From NCBI GenBank assembly GCA_022747635.1, contig JAKTNV010000638.1:25794-89793 (forward strand): DNA of 64,000 nucleotides, written 5' to 3'. The DNA comes from Hetaerina americana (taxonomy: Eukaryota > Arthropoda > Insecta > Odonata > Calopterygidae). The notes beneath the pieces were generated by a model that made no database searches, was not told where the DNA came from, and saw only the letters and a program-made list of their open reading frames with translations. Below are positions 11,011 through 21,360 of this stretch, in pieces. Within the stretch, counting starts at the first letter, position 1; every line of letters begins with the position of its first letter. A program made the translations under genes and the position numbers.

Positions 11011-13780
11011 ATGCCTTCTATACACCTCAAACATTCACTCTATAATGGAAGATTGTTGTTTTTCGCAATATTTTTGGAAATTTGGGCTCTTTTACTAACA
11101 TAAACACTTGCGCTGAGGCATCTTTTATGCTCATTTCTTGTCTTTAATGATTTATTCTGGGTTTTATTTTTTTTATTTGATGAAAATGAACAACAATACA
11201 CACCATGGAAACATTTTTGTTTGATCCGTGTCGAGTGAGATTTTCACCTAGAACCCAAAGGGGGGGGGTATTGGCACTTTTCATGGAAAAATGTGAAAAA
11301 TTAAAATTTCTAAAAATGAAATAAATGCCTTCTATACACCTCAAACATTCACTCTATAATGGAAGATTGTTGTTTTTCGCAATATTTTTGGAAGTTTGGG
11401 CTCTTTTACTAACATTAACACTTGCGCTGAGGCATCTTTTATGCTCATTTCTTGTCTTTAATGATTTATTCTGGGTTTTATTTTGTTTATTTAAAGAAAA
11501 TGAACAACAATACACACTATGGAAACATTTTTGTTTGATTCGTTTCGAGTGAGATTTTCACCTAAGAACTTTTCATGGAAAAATGTGAAAAATTAAAATT
11601 TCTAAAAATGAAATAAATGCCTTCTATACACCTCAAACATTCACTCTAAAATGGAAGATTGTTGTTTTTCGCAATATTTTTGGAAATTTGGGCTCTTTAA
11701 CTACCACTAACACTTGCGCTGAGGCATCTTTTATGCTCATTTCTTGTCTTTAATGATTTATTCTGGGTTTTATTTTGTTTATTTGAAGAAAATGAACAAC
11801 AATACACACCATGGAAACATTTTTGTTTGATTCGTGTCGAGTTAGATTTTCACCTAGAACCCAAAGGGGGGGGTATTGGCACTTTTCATGAAAAAATGTG
11901 AAAAATTAAAATTTCCAAAAATGAAATAAATGCCTTCTATACACCTCAAACATTCACTCTATAATGGAAGATTGTTGTTTTTCGCAATATTTTTGGAAAT
12001 TTGGGCTCTTTTACTAACATAAACACTTGCGCTGAGACATCTTTTATTCTCATTTATTGTCTTTAATGATTTATTCTGGGTTTTATTTTGTTTATTTGAT
12101 GAAAATGAACAACAATACACACCATGGAAACATTTTTGTTTGATTCGTGTCGAGTGAGAATTTCACCTAAAACCCAAAGGGGGGGTATTGGCACTTTTCA
12201 TGGAAAAATGTGAAAAATTAAAATTTCTAAAAATGAAATAAATGCCTTCTATACACCTCAAACATTCACTCCATGATGGATGATTGTTGTTTTTCGCAAT
12301 ATTTTTGGAAATTTGGGCTCTTTTACTAACATTAACACTTGCGCTGAGGCATCTTTTATGCTCATTTCTTGTCTTTAATGATTTATTCTGGGTTTTATTT
12401 TGTTTATTTGAAGAAAATGAACAACAATACACACAATGGAAACATTTTTGTTTGATTCGTTTCGAGTGAGATTTTAACCTAAGAACTTTTCATGGAAAAA
12501 TGTGAAAAATTAAAATTTCTAAAAATGAAATAAATGCCTTCTATATACCTCAAACATTCACTCTATAATGGAAGATTGTTGTTTTTCGCAATATTTTTGG
12601 AAATTTGGGCTCTTTTAGTAACATAAACACTTTCGCTGAGGCATCTTTTTTGCTCATTTCTTGTCTTTAATGATTTATTCTGGGTTTTTTTTGTTTATTT
12701 GATGAAAATGAACAACAATGCACACCATGGAAACATTTTTGTTTGATTCGTGTCGAGTGAGATTTTCACCTAGAACCCAAAGGGGGGGTATTGGCACTTT
12801 TCATGGAAAAATGTGAAAAATTAAAATTTCTAAAAATGAAATAAATGCCTTCTATACACCTCAAACATTCACTCTATAATGGAAGACTGTTGTTTTTCGC
12901 AATATTTTTGGAAATTTGGACTCATTTACTAACAATAACACTCGCGCTGAGGCATCTTTTATGCTCATTTCTTGTCTTTAATGATTTATTCTGGGTTTTA
13001 TTTTGTTTATTTGATGAAAATGAACAACAATACACACCATGGAAACATTTTTGTTTGATTCGTGTCGAGTGAGATTTTCACCTAGAACCCAAAGGGGGGG
13101 GGTATTCGCACTTTTCATGGAAAAATGTGAAAAATAAAAATTTCTAAAAATGAAATAAATGCCTTCTATACACCTCAAACATTCACTCTAAAATGGAAGA
13201 TTGTTGTTTTTCGCAATATTTTTGGAAATTTGGGCTCTTTTACTAACATTAACACATGCGCTGAGACATCTTTTATTCTCATTTATTGTCTTTAATGATT
13301 TATTCTGGGTTTTATTTTGTTTATTTGATGAAAATGAACAACAATACACACCATGGAAACATTTTTGTTTGATTCGTGTCGAGTGAGAATTTCACCTAGA
13401 ACCCAAAGGGGGGTATTGGCACTTTTCATGGAAAAATGTGAAAAATTAAAATTTCTATAAATGAAATAAATGCCTTCTATACACCTCAAACATTCACTCT
13501 ATGATGGATGATTGGTGTTTTTCGCAATATTTTTGGAAATTTGGGCTCTTTTACTAACATTAACACTTGCGCTGAGACATCTTTTATGCTCATTTCTTGT
13601 CTTTAATGATTTATTCTGGGTTTTCTTTTGTTTATTTGATGAAAATGAACAACAATACACGCCATGGAAACATTTTTGTTTGATTCGTGTCGAGTGAGAT
13701 TTTCACCTAGAACCCATAGGGGGGTATTTGCACTTTTTATGGAAAAATGTGAAAAATTAAAATTTCTAAAAATGCAATAA

Positions 13781-14125
13781 ATGCCTTCTATACACCTAAA
13801 ACATTCACCCTATAATGGAAGATTGTTTTTTTTCGCAAGATTTTTGGAAATTTGGGCTCTTTTACTAAAATTAACACTTGCGCTAAGGCATCTTTTATGC
13901 TCATTTCACTCGCGCTGAAGCATCTTTTATGCTCATTTCTTGTCTTTAATGATTTATTCTGGGTTTTATTTTGTTTATTTGAAGAAAATGAACAACAATA
14001 CACATCATGGAAACATTTTTGTTTGATTCGTGTCGAGTTAGATTTTCACCTAGAACCCAAAGGGGGGGGTATTGGCACTTTTCATGAAAAAATGTGAAAA
14101 ATTAAAATTTCTAAAAATGAAATAA
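13781..14125 (+). repeat. 345-bp monomer with 32-bp internal tandem duplication, copy 2
   Basis: The same duplication as in the unit at 10058 occurs here at 13876-13907 and 13908-13939, exactly 3723 bp downstream, with the same internal differences. Flanking units match too, including the CACGGAAAAATG variant at 10673 and 14396. The pair therefore arose by copying a block of about 900 bp (roughly 9860-10760 to 13583-14480), not by two independent duplications. The second half differs by carrying GAAGAAAATG and GAGTTAG marks. Confidence 0.9.
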
Positions 14126-16107
14126 ATGCCTTCTATACACCTCAAACATTCACTCTATAATGGAAGATTGTTGTTTTTCGCAATATTTTTGGAAATTTGG
14201 GTTCTTTTACTAACATTAACACTTGCGCAGAGGCATCTTTTATGCTCATTTCTGGTCTTTAATGATTTATTCTGGGTTTTATTTTGTGTATTTGATGAAA
14301 ATGAACAACAATACACACCATGGAAACATTTTTGTTTGATTCGTGTCGAGTGAGATTTTCACCTAGAACCCAAAGGGGGGGGTATTGGCACTTTTCACGG
14401 AAAAATGTGAAAAATTAAAATTTCTAAAAATGAAATAAATGCCTTCTATACACCTCAAACATTCACTCTATAATGGAAGATTGTTGTTTTTCGCAATATT
14501 TTTTGAAATTTGGGCTCTTTTACTAACATTAACACTTGCGCTGAGGCATCTTTTATGCTCATTTCTTGTCTTTAATGATTTATTCTGGGTTTTATTTTGT
14601 TTATTTGAGGAAAATGAACAACAATACACACCATGGAAACATTTTTGTTTGATTCGTGTCGAGTGAGATTTTCACCTAGAACCAAAAGGGGGGGGGTATT
14701 CGCACTTTTCATGGAAAAATGTCAAAAATTAAAATTTCTAAAAATGACATAAATGCCTTCTATACACCTCAAACATTCACTCTATAATGGAAGATTGTTG
14801 TTTTTCGCAATATTTTTGGAAATTTGGGCTCTTTTACTAACATTAACACTTGCGCAGAGGCACCTTTTATGCTCATTTCTTGTCTTTAATGATTTTTTCT
14901 GGGTTTTATTTTGTTTATTTGAAGAAAATGAACAACAATACACACCATGGAAACATTTATGTTTGATTCGTGTCGAGTGAGATTTTCACCTTGAACCCAA
15001 AGGGGGGGGTATTGGGACTTTTCATGGAAAAATGTGAAAAATTAAAATTTCTAAAAATGAAATAAATGCCTTCTATACACCTCAAACATTCAATCTATAA
15101 TGGAAGATTTATATTTTTCGCAATATTTTTGGAAATTTGGGCTCTTTTACTAACATTAACACTTTCGCTGAGGCATCTTTTATGCTCATTTCTTGTCTTT
15201 AATGATTTATTCTGGGTTTTAATTTGTTTATTTTATGAAAATGAACAACAATACACACCATGGAAACATTTTTGTTTGATTTGTGCCGAGTGAGAATTTC
15301 ACTTAGAACCCAAAGGGGGGGGTATTGGCACTTTTCATGGAAAAATGTGAAAAATTAAAATTTCTTAAAATGAAATAAATGCCTTCTATACACCTCAAAC
15401 ATTCACTCTTTAATGGAAGATTGTTGTTTTTCGCAATATTTTTGGAAATTTGGGCTCTTTTACTAACATTAACATTTGCGCTGAGGTATCTTTTATGCTC
15501 ATTTCTTGTCTTTAATGATTTATTCTGGGTTTTATTTTTTTATTTGATGAAAATGAACAACAATACACACCATGGAAACATTTTTGTATGATTCGTGTCG
15601 AGTGAGATTTTCACCTAGAACCAAAAGGGGGGGGTATTCGCACTTTTCATGGAAAAATGTGAAAAATTAAAATTTCTAAAAATGACATAAATGCCTTCTA
15701 TACACCTCAAACATTCACTCTATAATGGAAGATTGTTGTTTTTCGCAATATTTTTGGAAATTTGGGCTCTTTTACTAACATTAACACTTGCGCTGAGGCA
15801 TCTTTTATGCTCATTTCTTGTCTGTAATGATTTATTCTGGGTTTTATTTTGTTTATTTGATGAAAATGAACAACAATACACACCATGGAAACATTTTTGT
15901 TTGATTCGTGTCGAGTGAGATTTTCACCTAGAACCCAAAGGGGGGGGTATTGGCACTTTTCATGGAAAAATGTGAAAAATTAAAATTTCTAAAAATGAAA
16001 TAAATGCCTTCTATACACCTCAAACATTCACTCTATAATGGAAGATTGTTGTTTTTCGCAATATTTTTGGAAATTTGGGCTCTTTTACTAACATTAACAC
16101 TTGCGCT

Positions 16108-16125
16108 GAGGCATCTTTTATGCTC
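16108..16125 (+). other. Short imperfect inverted repeat in each monomer (representative)
   Basis: GAGGCAT, a four-to-five-base loop and ATGCTC can pair as GCAT/ATGC, extended by GA/TC around one bulged G. The arms are kept in most units; the GAGACAT variant (for example in monomers 840 and 5462) breaks one pair. The same segment lies inside the 32-bp duplication of the two 345-bp units. The stem is short and a structural role is only a possibility. Confidence 0.4.
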
Positions 16126-16252
16126 ATTTCTTGTCTTTAATGATTTATTCTGGGTTTTATTTTGTTTATTTGATGAAAATGAACAACAATACACACCATG
16201 GAAACATTTTAGTTTGATTCGTGTCGAGTGAGATTTTCACCTAGAACCCAAA

Positions 16253-16259
16253 GGGGGGG
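16253..16259 (+). other. Per-monomer G-tract (representative)
   Basis: A run of G follows the motif CCCAAA and precedes TATTGGCAC in the common form; here it is seven G. Across the array it ranges from three (monomer at 22837, CCCAAAGGGTATT) to nine (776-784, where the following T is also G). It is missing altogether in the 290-292-bp units. Several linked forms exist: CCCATAGGGGGG with TATTTGCAC, CCCAGAGGCGGGGG with TATTCGCAC, and ACCAAAAG followed by G with TATTCGCAC. These behave as diagnostic marks for monomer subtypes. Some differences in run length could be sequencing error in a homopolymer. Confidence 0.85.
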
Positions 16260-17254
16260 TATTGGCTCTTTTCATGGAAAAATGTGAAAAATTAAAAATT
16301 CTAAAAATGAAATAAATGCCTTCTATACACCTCAAAAATTCACTCTATAATGGAAGATTGTTGTTTTTCGCAATATTTTTGGAAATTTGGGCTCTTTTAC
16401 TAACATTAACACTTGCGCTGAGGCATCTTTTATGCTCATTTGTTGTCTTTAATGATTTATTCTGGGTTTTATTTTGTGTATTTGATGAAAATGAACAACA
16501 ATACACACCATGGAAACATTTTTGTTTGATTCGTGTCGAGTGAGATTTTCACCTAGAACCCAAATGGGGGGGTATTGGCACTTTTCCCGGAAAAATGTGA
16601 AAAATTAATATTTCTAAAAATGAAATAAATGCCTTCTATACACCTCAAACATTCACTCTATAATGGAAGATTGTTGTTTTTCGCAATATTTTTTGAAATT
16701 TGGGCTCTTTTACTAACATTAACACTTGCGCTGAGGCATCTTTTATGCTCATTTCTTGTCTTTAATGATTTATTCTGGGTTTTATTTTGTTTATTTGATG
16801 AAAATGAACAACAATACACACCATGGAAACATTTTTGTTTGGTTCGTGTCGAGTGAGATTTTCACCTAGAAGCCAAAGGGGGGGTATTGGCACTTTTCAT
16901 GGAAAAATGTGAAAAATTAAAATTTCTAAAAATGATATAAATGCCTTCTATACACCTCAAACATTCACTCTATAATGGAAGATTGTTGTTTTTCGCAATA
17001 TTTTTGGAAATTTGGGCTCTTTTACTAACATTAACACTTGCGCTGAGGTATCTTTTATGCTCATTTCTTGTCTTTAATGATTTATTCTGGGTTTTATTTT
17101 GTTTATTTGAGGAAAATGAACAACAATACACACCATGGAAACATTTTTGTTTGATTCGTGTCGAGTGAGATTTTCACCTAGAACCAAAAGGGGGGGGGTA
17201 TTCGCACTTTTCATGGAAAAATGTCAAAAATTAAAATTTCTAAAAATGACATAA

Positions 17255-19130
17255 ATGCCTTCTATACACCTCAAACATTCACTCTATAATGGAAGATTGT
17301 TGTTTTTCGCAATATTTTTGGAAATTTGGGCTCTTTTACTAACATTAACACTTGCGCAGAGGCACCTTTTATGCTCATTTCTTGTCTTTAATGATTTTTT
17401 CTGGGTTTTATTTTGTTTATTTGAAGAAAATGAACAACAATACACACCATGGAAACATTTATGTTTGATTCGTGTCGAGTGAGATTTTCACCTTGAACCC
17501 AAAGGGGGGGGTATTGGCACTTTTCATGGAAAAATGTGAAAAATTAAAATTTCTAAAAATGAAATAAATGCCTTCTATACACCTCAAACATTCAATCTAT
17601 AATGGAAGATTTATATTTTTCGCAATATTTTTGGAAATTTGGGCTCTTTTACTAACATTAACACTTTCGCTGAGGCATCTTTTATGCTCATTTCTTGTCT
17701 TTAATGATTTATTCTGGGTTTTAATTTGTTTATTTTATGAAAATGAACAACAATACACACCATGGAAACATTTTTGTTTGATTTGTGCCGAGTGAGAATT
17801 TCACTTAGAACCCAAAGGGGGGGGTATTGGCACTTTTCATGGAAAAATGTGAAAAATTAAAATTTCTTAAAATGAAATAAATGCCTTCTATACACCTCAA
17901 ACATTCACTCTTTAATGGAAGATTGTTGTTTTTCGCAATATTTTTGGAAATTTGGGCTCTTTTACTAACATTAACATTTGCGCTGAGGTATCTTTTATGC
18001 TCATTTCTTGTCTTTAATGATTTATTCTGGGTTTTATTTTTTTTATTTGATGAAAATGAACAACAATACACACCATGGAAACATTTTTGTATGATTCGTG
18101 TCGAGTGAGATTTTCACCTAGAACCAAAAGGGGGGGGTATTCGCACTTTTCATGGAAAAATGTGAAAAATTAAAATTTCTAAAAATGACATAAAGGCCTT
18201 CTATACACCTCAAACATTCACTCTATAATGGAAGATTGTTGTTTTTCGCAATATTTTTGGAAATTTGGGCTCTTTTACTAACATTAACACTTGCGCTGAG
18301 GCATCTTTTATGCTCATTTCTTGTCTGTAATGATTTATTCTGGGTTTTATTTTGTTTATTTGATGAAAATGAACAACAATACACACCATGGAAACATTTT
18401 TGTTTGATTCGTGTCGAGTGAGATTTTCACCTAGAACCCAAAGGGGGGGGTATTGGCACTTTTCATGGAAAAATGTGAAAAATTAAAATTTCTAAAAATG
18501 AAATAAATGCCTTCTATACACCTCAAACATTCACTCTATAATGGAAGATTGTTGTTTTTCGCAATATTTTTGGAAATTTGGGCTCTTTTACTAACATTAA
18601 CACTTGCGCTGAGGCATCTTTTATGCTCATTTCTTGTCTTTAATGATTTATTCTGGGTTTTATTTTGTTTATTTGATGAAAATGAACAACAATACACACC
18701 ATGGAAACATTTTAGTTTGATTCGTGTCGAGTGAGATTTTCACCTAGAACCCAAAGGGGGGGTATTGGCACTTTTCATGGAAAAATGTGAAAAATTAAAA
18801 ATTCTAAAAATGAAATAAATGCCTTCTATACACCTCAAAAATTCACTCTATAATGGAAGATTGTTGTTTTTCGCAATATTTTTGGAAATTTGGGCTCTTT
18901 TACTAACATTAACACTTGCGCTGAGGCATCTTTTATGCTCATTTGTTGTCTTTAATGATTTATTCTGGGTTTTTTTTGTTTATTTGATTAAAATGAACAA
19001 CAATACACACCATGGAAACATTTTTTTTTGATTCGTTTCGAGTAAGATTTTCACCTAGAACCCAAAGGGGGGGTATTGCCACTTTTCATGGAAAAATGTG
19101 AAAAATTAAAATTTCTAAAAATGAGATAAA
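17255..19130 (+). repeat. 2502-bp octamer HOR, copy 2 (incomplete)
   Basis: Units at 17255, 17568, 17881, 18194, 18507 and 18819 match the first six units of the preceding copy in order and diagnostic bases. The match breaks down within the 18819 unit, where a shortened T-run (GGGTTTTTTTTG), GATTAAAATG and GTTTCGAGTAAG appear instead. About three quarters of the HOR is therefore present. The third-to-fourth unit section is copied again at about 20530-21360. Confidence 0.82.
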
Positions 19131-20529
19131 TGTCTTCTATACACCTCAAACATTCACTCTATAATGGAAGATTGTTGTTTTTCGCAATATTTTAGGAAAT
19201 TTGGGCTCTTTTACTAACATTAACATTTGCGCTGAGGTATCTTTTATGCTCATTTCTTGTCTTTAATGATTTATTCTGGGTTTTATTTTGTTTATTTGAT
19301 GAAAATGAACAACAATACACACCATGGAAACATTTTTGTTTGATTCGTGTCGAGTGAGATTTTCACCTAGAACCCATAGGGGGGTATTTGCACTTTTTAT
19401 GGAAAAATGTGAAAAATTAAAATTTCTAAAAATGAAATAAATGCCTTCTATACACCTCAAACATTCACTCTATAATGGAAGATTGTTGTTTTTCGCAATA
19501 TTTTTGGAAATTTGGGCTCTTTAACTAACACTTACACTTGCGCTGAGGCATCTTTTATGCTCATTTCTTGTCTTTAATGATTTATTCTGGGTTTTATTTT
19601 GTTTATTTAAAGAAAATGAACAACAATACACACTATGGAAACATTTTTGTTTGATTCGTTTCGAGTGAGATTTTCACCTAAGAACTTTTCATGGAAAAAT
19701 GTGAAAAATTAAAATTTCTAAAAATGAAATAAATGCCTTCTATACACCTCAAACATTCACTCTAAAATGGAAGATTGTTGTTTTTCGCAATATTTTTGGA
19801 AATTTGGGCTCTTTAACTACCACTAACACTTGCGCTGAGGCATCTTTTATGCTCATTTCTTGTCTTTAATGATTTATTCTGGGTTTTATTTTGTTTATTT
19901 GATGAAAATGAACAACAATACACACCATGGAAACATTTTTGTTTGATTCGTGTCGAGTGAGATTTTCACCTAGAACCCAAAGGGGGGGGTATTGGCACTT
20001 TTCATGGAAAAATGTGAAAAATTAAAATTTCTAAAAATGAAATAAATGCCTTCTATACACCTCAAACATTATAAATAATGGAAGATTGTTGTTTTTCGCA
20101 ATATTTTTGGAAATTTGGGCTCTTTTACTAACATTAACACTTTCGCTGAGGCATCTTTTTTGCTCATTTCTTGTCTTTAATGATTTATTCTGGGTTTTAT
20201 TTTGTTTATTTGAAGAAAATGAACAACAATACACATCATGGAAACATTTTTGTTTGATTCGTGTCGAGTGAGATTTTCACCTAGAACCCAAAGGGGGGGG
20301 TATTGGCACTTTTCATGAAAAAATGTGAAAAATTAAAATTTCTAAAAATGAAATAAATGCCTTCTATACACCTCAAACATTCACTCTATAATGGAAGATT
20401 GTTGTTTTTCGCAATATTTTTGGAAATTTGGGCTCTTTTACTAACATAAACACTTGCGCTGAGATATCTTTTATTCTCATTTAGTGTCTTTAATGATTTA
20501 TTCTGGGTTTTATTTAGTTTATTTTATGA

Positions 20530-21360
20530 AAATGAACAACAATACACACCATGGAAACATTTTTGTTTGATTTGTGCCGAGTGAGAATTTCACTTAGAAC
20601 CCAAAGGGGGGGGTATTGGCACTTTTCATGGAAAAATGTGAAAAATTAAAATTTCTTAAAATGAAATAAATGCCTTCTATACACCTCAAACATTCACTCT
20701 TTAATGGAAGATTGTTGTTTTTCGCAATATTTTTGGAAATTTGGGCTCTTTTACTAACATTAACATTTGCGCTGAGGTATCTTTTATGCTCATTTCTTGT
20801 CTTTAATGATTTATTCTGGGTTTTATTTTTTTTATTTGATGAAAATGAACAACAATACACACCATGGAAACATTTTTGTATGATTCGTGTCGAGTGAGAT
20901 TTTCACCTAGAACCAAAAGGGGGGGGTATTCGCACTTTTCATGGAAAAATGTGAAAAATTAAAATTTCTAAAAATGACATAAATGCCTTCTATACACCTC
21001 AAACATTCACTCTATAATGGAAGATTGTTGTTTTTCGCAATATTTTTGGAAATTTGGGCTCTTTTACTAACATTAACACTTGCGCTGAGGCATCTTTTAT
21101 GCTCATTTCTTGTCTGTAATGATTTATTCTGGGTTTTATTTTGTTTATTTGATGAAAATGAACAACAATACACACCATGGAAACATTTTTGTTTGATTCG
21201 TGTCGAGTGAGATTTTCACCTAGAACCCAAAGGGGGGGTATTGGCACTTTTCATGGAAAAATGTGAAAAATTAAAATTTCTAAAAATGAAATAAATGCCT
21301 TCTATACACCTCAAACATTCACTCTATAATGGAAGATTGTTGTTTTTCGCAATATTTTTG
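20530..21360 (+). repeat. Zone-B-type block inserted in the left duplication copy
   Basis: Units at 20670 and 20983 carry the marks of zone B: TGTGCCGAG and TTTTATGAAAATG just before, TTTAATGG, TTTGTATGATTC, ACCAAAAG with TATTCGCAC, and TTGTCTGTAATG. They match 17741-18571 at an offset of 2789 bp. In the right copy (about 56736-56940) the usual CCATGATGGATG type occupies this place. The segment therefore seems to have been copied from zone B by gene conversion or unequal exchange. Edges are approximate. Confidence 0.78.

Larger units (their letters stand above)
215..12533 (+). repeat. Zone A: mixed full-length and 292-bp monomers
   Basis: Full units (311-314 bp) alternate with units of 290-292 bp starting at 1462, 2691, 4545, 6396, 7624, 8229, 9455, 11325 and 12242. 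The zone contains the 1851-bp hexamer, a duplicated dimer near 7624-8831 and one 345-bp unit at 10058. The 253-bp unit typical of zones C and E is absent. A recurring set of six runs 292-bp unit, CTACCACTAAC unit, ATAAATAATGG unit, TTTATTCTCATTTA unit, CCATGATGGATG 292-bp unit, TATACCTC unit. It is complete at 1462-3296, expanded to eight units at 7624-10057, and shortened to five at 11325-12844, where one unit looks like a fusion. Confidence 0.8.
16004..16315 (+). repeat. Representative full-length monomer (312 bp)
   Basis: This unit is chosen as a reference because it lies close to the common form. Counting from the A of ATGCCTTC as 1: AATATT is at about 57-62, GCGC at about 100-103, an imperfect hairpin at about 105-122, CCATGG at about 193-198, TCGA at about 221-224 and a run of seven G at about 250-256. 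The tail is a purine-rich, A-tract-rich stretch with AAATTAAAATTT-like symmetry. A hand count gives 99 G+C in 312 bp. The first two thirds of the + strand is T-rich and the last third A-rich. No convincing internal half-repeat was found, so 312 bp looks like the basic unit. Unit boundaries are arbitrary, since any phase is equivalent in a tandem array. Confidence 0.93.
14753..17254 (+). repeat. 2502-bp octamer HOR, copy 1
   Basis: Eight monomers start at 14753, 15066, 15379, 15691, 16004, 16316, 16629 and 16941. Diagnostic marks recur 2502-2503 bp downstream: GCGCAGAGGCACC with TGATTTTTTCTGG in the first unit, GGAAGATTTATATTTTTCG and TGTGCCGAG in the second, TTTAATGG and TTTGTATGATTC in the third, TTGTCTGTAATG in the fourth and CATTTTAGTTTG in the fifth. 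The sixth has CATTTGTTGTC. The run-in unit at 14439 and the last unit at 16941 share the ATGTCAAAAATT mark, as expected at an HOR junction. Confidence 0.87.
12534..19440 (+). repeat. Zone B: uniform full-length monomers
   Basis: All units starting from 12534 to 19130 are 311-314 bp apart from the 345-bp unit at 13781. No 292-bp or 253-bp unit occurs in almost 7 kb, in contrast to the zones on both sides. The zone holds the 2502-bp octamer HOR. Edges are set by the last 292-bp unit of zone A (12242-12533) and the first of zone C (19441). Confidence 0.8.

Noticed and set aside
16054..16082. CENP-B box-like motif around TTCGCAATATTTTTGG
   Set aside because: Only the TTCG and the central A fit; the CGGG half required by the core consensus is absent here and in the other TTCG context (GATTCGTGTCGAG).
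16253..16259. G-quadruplex within one monomer
   Set aside because: Apart from this run only two GGG triplets lie on the strand, separated by about 75 to 100 bases, so loops would be too long for a stable structure in a single unit.
16004..16315. Monomer as an ancient dimer of about 156 to 175 bp (ATACACCTCAAACATT against ATACACACCATGGAAACATT)
   Set aside because: The resemblance is limited to about 16 bases and does not extend; it is likely chance in AT-rich sequence.
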